From Oligoflexia bacterium (lineage in GTDB: Bacteria; Bdellovibrionota; UBA1018; CAIMNF01), in NCBI GenBank assembly GCA_903858975.1, contig CAIOKW010000145.1, positions 1-9,068 of the forward strand: a stretch of DNA of 9,068 bases, in the 5' to 3' direction. The notes under the pieces are model-generated. The model searched no databases and had not been told where the DNA came from. It saw only the letters and a list, made by a program, of their open reading frames with translations. This document shows positions 6,058 through 9,068 of this stretch, one piece after another; within the stretch, counting starts at the first letter, position 1, and every line of letters begins with the position of its first letter. The position numbers and the translations under genes were made by a program.

Positions 6058-7434
6058 TTAGATTTGAAAGGTTTGAATTGCGGTTTTGAGTTTGGCGATG
6101 CATTCATCGGCTTCACTCATCGTCATTTGAAGAGAAGGCCCGAGAATCACGAGGTCACCATTGACGCCATCGGCTTGGCCGTAATTGGGCCAAACAATGA
6201 GTCCTTGGTCTTGGGCGTGCTGGACAAACTTCGGTGCAAATTTCTTTGCGACCGGAAAAGGCTTCTTTGAGGCTTTATCTTCTACAAATTCAATGCCCGC
6301 CATGTGCCCGATTCCGGTAATGGATCCCACAAAGGGGAGTGCATGCAAGTGGGCTTTCAGTTCTGAGAGCCAGTGCTCCGATACGGCGTGAGATTTCTCA
6401 AGCACTTGGTGCTGATCCATATAATTTAAAACCGAAAGAGCGGTGGCGGCCATGGAAGGCGCCTGCATGTAGGTTTGCGCGTGCATAAAACCTTGGGATG
6501 CGCTCTTCATGGTGTCGACGTCACTTTTCTTTACCAGGATCGCTGCAACCGGCATCAGACCTGCGTTTAATCCTTTTCCGAGGACGAGAATGTCGGGCTT
6601 TAAACCATAGTGTTCTGCTGCAAAGAATTTACCCGTGCGTCCTGATCCGCAGAGGACTTCGTCAGCGATCATGAGGATTTCGTGTTTCTTGCAAAGGGCC
6701 TCGATTTTATGAAAATAACCCTTCGGTGGTACCCAAGCTCCGGTAGAAGAGCCGCTCACGGTTTCAAAAATAAATGCGCTAATGGTGTTTGCGCCCTCTT
6801 TTTCGATTAATGCTTCGAGTTCTTGTGCGTAATAGTCTGCGCCCTTTTCGTGGTACTCGCGAAGAATTTCATCGGCATCATTGCTGTTTGAGAGAGGAAA
6901 GCGATAGCCATAGGGCGTGCTCACTGAGAGCACAGATGAAATCAATGGGCCGTAAACTTTTTTGTAGTGAGGGCGCCCCGATGCCGACAGCGCATAGAGT
7001 GTATTGCCGTGGTATCCAGGTGTGCGCGAAATGAGCTTGTGTTTGTTGGGGTAGCCGCGATCGACCCACAATTGGCGCGCAAATTTGATGGCCGCCTCCA
7101 CAGCCTCGGATCCTGATGCAAGTAAAGACACGCGGTCCAAATGCAAGGGTGCTGCTTTTTTTGCAAGATTGTCGGAAAGAGCTTCCATCGCGCGCGAGGT
7201 GAATTGCATTCCATTCACGTAAGCCACTTTCTTCATTTGCTCTGCAATCGCGTCTACGAGTTCAGCGTTTCCGTGACCCAAATTTGCAACGAGTGCACCG
7301 CCTGAGGCATCGAAGTATTTTTTCCCGGCTTCATCAAAAAGATAAACGCCCTTTCCCTCTTGAATCACGGGGTAGGTTTTATTCAAGTTCCGAAGGAGAG
7401 TGTGGCCATCTGGATATTTGAGTGTGTGTTGCAT
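6058..7434 (-). CDS. Class III PLP aminotransferase (BioA/omega-amino acid type)
   Basis: Second PLP-dependent aminotransferase of the window, 458 residues, cytoplasmic. LLASGSEA (104-111) and YHG (141-143) form the cofactor pocket, ADEVLCGSGRTG holds Asp258, and LGKGLNAGLMP holds the Schiff-base Lys287. The N-terminal motif YLFDEAGKKYFDASGGALVANLGHGN is typical of the group usually annotated as adenosylmethionine-8-amino-7-oxononanoate-like or aspartate aminotransferase family. It differs clearly from the other aminotransferase here, so the pair is not a recent duplication. With no other biotin gene present, a catabolic role acting with the adjacent aldehyde dehydrogenase is more likely than biotin synthesis. 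The ribosome binding site AAAGGA partly overlaps the stop codon of the lipoprotein gene 9 nt upstream, so the two are translated from one message. Confidence 0.87.
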   Translation of the reverse strand: MQHTLKYPDGHTLLRNLNKTYPVIQEGKGVYLFDEAGKKYFDASGGALVANLGHGNAELVDAIAEQMKKVAYVNGMQFTSRAMEALSDNLAKKAAPLHLDRVSLLASGSEAVEAAIKFARQLWVDRGYPNKHKLISRTPGYHGNTLYALSASGRPHYKKVYGPLISSVLSVSTPYGYRFPLSNSNDADEILREYHEKGADYYAQELEALIEKEGANTISAFIFETVSGSSTGAWVPPKGYFHKIEALCKKHEILMIADEVLCGSGRTGKFFAAEHYGLKPDILVLGKGLNAGLMPVAAILVKKSDVDTMKSASQGFMHAQTYMQAPSMAATALSVLNYMDQHQVLEKSHAVSEHWLSELKAHLHALPFVGSITGIGHMAGIEFVEDKASKKPFPVAKKFAPKFVQHAQDQGLIVWPNYGQADGVNGDLVILGPSLQMTMSEADECIAKLKTAIQTFQI

Positions 7435-7443
7435 AAGCTTCCT

Positions 7444-8613
7444 TTAATAATCTCCGAACCCTTCGCCTAAATTGGTGATGACTAAGTTTATATTTGTACA
7501 GGGGTTTACATTACATGAAGGGACCGGCGGATTGCTGCCTGCTGTAGAGGGGAGGTTAATGTATTTGTTTGAATCCGAGTCTTGGGCAATATTTTGGGTG
7601 CCATGTATATTTGTCGAATTAATCCAATATTCAATGTAGGGCACGTTGGCCCCTAAGTGAATTTCAACATGAACATCATGAGACCCGGATGCAATCGTGT
7701 AATCGAGCGAAAAGAAATCTTCACTGGGCGTGTAAAAAAAGTGATAGGGCCCCGTGATGTTAAACCCTGAAATGCCCTGAGTGATGCGCTCTGCGCCCAA
7801 GCCCCCGAGGTAATGAATGGCCGCATTTGCATTGAAGAAAGGGCCTCCCGAGAGAAAGCGGAGTTCAAATTGAAGTAAGCCTTTATTTGAACAGCTGCTC
7901 AGAATGGAATTGTTTTTGCATCTTAAAGTGCTTGGGTTCGGATTCGCGACACCAAGCGTTTGGGGTGGCACTAGATAAGATCCTGCGTAAAAACCGCCGG
8001 TGGCGTCACTTCGCTGAGTGGCGATCACCCAAGGCTCAAGGCTGAATGTGCTGCCGGGATTACTCGGTAAGCGAGTGGTTCCATAAATGAGAAAGCTTGT
8101 GTTGAAATTGGTTCCGGAAGTATACATTTCGCAGTTGCCATGGGTATCTTGCGAGTCAGGCTCAACCATGGCCCCCCTCATGGCAACAAAAACAGGTGAG
8201 TTGTTAGTGGGCAAATTCAACTGGATCGGGGCTCGCAAAAAAGAATGCTGATTGAGCCAATCCCTAGCGGTGTAAGTTCCCACCGGAACATTGGTTGAGC
8301 CAGCAGTGGTATCATTGCCGAGAGTGGTGTTGGTGGGCATCATCTGCGTATCCAGTGAAACCGGAACGAGGGTGACGGGTCCGTCATTGCCGACTCTAAA
8401 CCCCGCGCGGATTTCAGTTTGGTGACAATAACTCACGCCAGGATTGGGCCCGCTTAGGAGCGTTTGGGAAGTATTCGAAAATAACTTCATTAAATCCTTC
8501 GTTGGATTCATGACCGGAATCGGAGTGATCAGAGTGATCGTTTTCAGGCTCGGGCCACAGGCAGCAAGGGCAAAAATGGCGCAAAGAATAGTTAGCGATT
8601 TTTGAAGGCTCAT
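7444..8613 (-). CDS. Predicted outer-membrane lipoprotein of unknown function, six conserved-looking cysteines
   Basis: A 389-residue exported protein. The N-terminus MSLQKSLTILCAIFALAACG is a lipoprotein signal peptide: positive residue, hydrophobic core, and lipobox LAAC with lipidation at Cys19. Gly20 follows, so no inner-membrane retention aspartate is seen and outer-membrane sorting is likely. The mature part is rich in Asn, Ser, Thr, Gly and Pro with alternating hydrophobic stretches, suggesting a beta-rich fold. It has exactly six cysteines, at 63, 161, 232, 241, 367 and 372, an even number suited to periplasmic disulfides; the last pair is C-X4-C near the C-terminus. I recognise no domain. 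It lies 23 nt after the transporter and 9 nt before the aminotransferase, so it is embedded in the presumed catabolic operon. It could be a substrate-binding or surface protein, but this rests only on context. No strong ribosome binding site precedes the ATG; AGGG is 12 nt away. Confidence 0.8.
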   Translation of the reverse strand: MSLQKSLTILCAIFALAACGPSLKTITLITPIPVMNPTKDLMKLFSNTSQTLLSGPNPGVSYCHQTEIRAGFRVGNDGPVTLVPVSLDTQMMPTNTTLGNDTTAGSTNVPVGTYTARDWLNQHSFLRAPIQLNLPTNNSPVFVAMRGAMVEPDSQDTHGNCEMYTSGTNFNTSFLIYGTTRLPSNPGSTFSLEPWVIATQRSDATGGFYAGSYLVPPQTLGVANPNPSTLRCKNNSILSSCSNKGLLQFELRFLSGGPFFNANAAIHYLGGLGAERITQGISGFNITGPYHFFYTPSEDFFSLDYTIASGSHDVHVEIHLGANVPYIEYWINSTNIHGTQNIAQDSDSNKYINLPSTAGSNPPVPSCNVNPCTNINLVITNLGEGFGDY

Positions 8614-8636
8614 GGAGTGATTTAACCCTGAAAAAC

Positions 8637-9068
8637 CTAAGAAATCATCCGAATTCTTTTGCCTAAAAAATAAGCTAAAATTCCAAAAAAGATCGATAAA
8701 TAGGCGGTATTTGAGAACCCACTCATTTCAGTCCCAATGCCCCCTTGAGTCACAAACCATCCCGACAAAAAGGTCGCCGAGGCTGCGCCGAGTTGGTGCA
8801 CGCAGGAGTTCAAACTCATAAAGCTCCCCCGGCGAGTGGGCGGGATGCTTGAAGAAATCATCGTGACTGCAGGGACGCTTCTAAAGCTTGAGAACACAAA
8901 GATTCCGGTCGTGGTCAGTAAGGTCACCAAATAAGAAACGTGGCCCAGATGAGTCACAAAATACATCGGGATCAAAAAAAGAAGACCCGTCCAAGAAAAA
9001 ACACGCCTGGCTCCCAGTCGGTCACAGATTTTACCCATCGTAATTCCAGTGATCACGGTCAGGATCCC
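8637..9068 (-). CDS. MFS transporter, C-terminal part (5' end outside window)
   Basis: Partial inner-membrane transporter; the frame is open to the right edge and gives 143 residues. GKICDRLGARR near its start is the major facilitator motif (GxxxDRxGxRR) found in loops 2-3 and 8-9. Four hydrophobic segments follow (VFSWTGLLFLIPMYFV, YLVTLLTTTGIFVF, LGAASATFLSGWFV, AYLSIFFGILAYFLG) before the stop, so this is the loop 8-9 copy with helices 9-12. The GTG at 9056 is internal because coding continues upstream of it, so the true start lies beyond the window. The resemblance is to drug/sugar-type proton antiporters, but the substrate cannot be told. Its stop is 23 nt before the lipoprotein start, and it is probably co-transcribed with it. 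Confidence 0.85.
   Translation of the reverse strand, partial: GILTVITGITMGKICDRLGARRVFSWTGLLFLIPMYFVTHLGHVSYLVTLLTTTGIFVFSSFRSVPAVTMISSSIPPTRRGSFMSLNSCVHQLGAASATFLSGWFVTQGGIGTEMSGFSNTAYLSIFFGILAYFLGKRIRMIS

Noticed and set aside
1316..7214. Numerous short frames opposite or within the minus-strand genes, such as 1316-1552 plus and 6942-7214 minus
   Set aside because: They lie wholly inside well-supported genes, show no family features and lack ribosome binding sites; they are shadows.
2880..7434. The two aminotransferases as a tandem duplication
   Set aside because: Motifs and N-termini differ throughout (SAKGIASG against LGKGLNAG, FHGRT against YHGNT); they belong to different branches of class III.
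9054..9056. GTG as start of the transporter gene
   Set aside because: The frame stays open to the window edge and the protein is clearly only the last third of an MFS transporter.

Overview
This window looks like chromosomal DNA of a flagellated Gram-negative bacterium, most likely a Bdellovibrio-like member of the Bdellovibrionota. Three things point there: a short flagellin of 277 residues with no variable outer domains, a typical lipobox lipoprotein, and moderate GC content. The taxonomic call is from recall of protein style, not from a search. I see no mobile element, CRISPR array, tRNA or rRNA.

Layout, left to right. (1) Bases 3-143 appear to be the last 46 codons of an unrecognised plus-strand gene. 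(2) Bases 144-278 hold the flagellin control region: a good match to a sigma-28 (FliA) promoter, a leader of about 70 nt with two small hairpins, and a clear ribosome binding site. (3) The flagellin gene (279-1112) is the only complete plus-strand gene. (4) A short convergent gap carries a perfect 9-bp hairpin, probably a shared terminator. (5) Everything from 1186 to the right edge is on the minus strand. In order of transcription it reads: the C-terminal part of an MFS transporter, an orphan lipoprotein, a class III aminotransferase, an aldehyde dehydrogenase, a 248-nt gap with strong secondary structure, a second class III aminotransferase, and the two subunits of a glutaconate-type CoA-transferase.

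The minus-strand genes make biochemical sense together. The aminotransferases would remove an amino group (possibly a terminal one, giving a semialdehyde), the aldehyde dehydrogenase would oxidise a semialdehyde to an acid, and the CoA-transferase would activate an acid as its CoA ester. The transporter may bring in substrate. This suits an organism that lives on amino acids, as a predator does, but the actual substrate cannot be read from the sequence. The genes are tightly packed (8-11 bp overlaps in the downstream group, 9-23 nt gaps in the upstream group), which suggests two translationally coupled operons separated by the structured gap.

The most unusual non-coding feature is a 24-bp, one-mismatch inverted repeat just upstream of the second aminotransferase. 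It covers a tempting but probably false upstream start codon.
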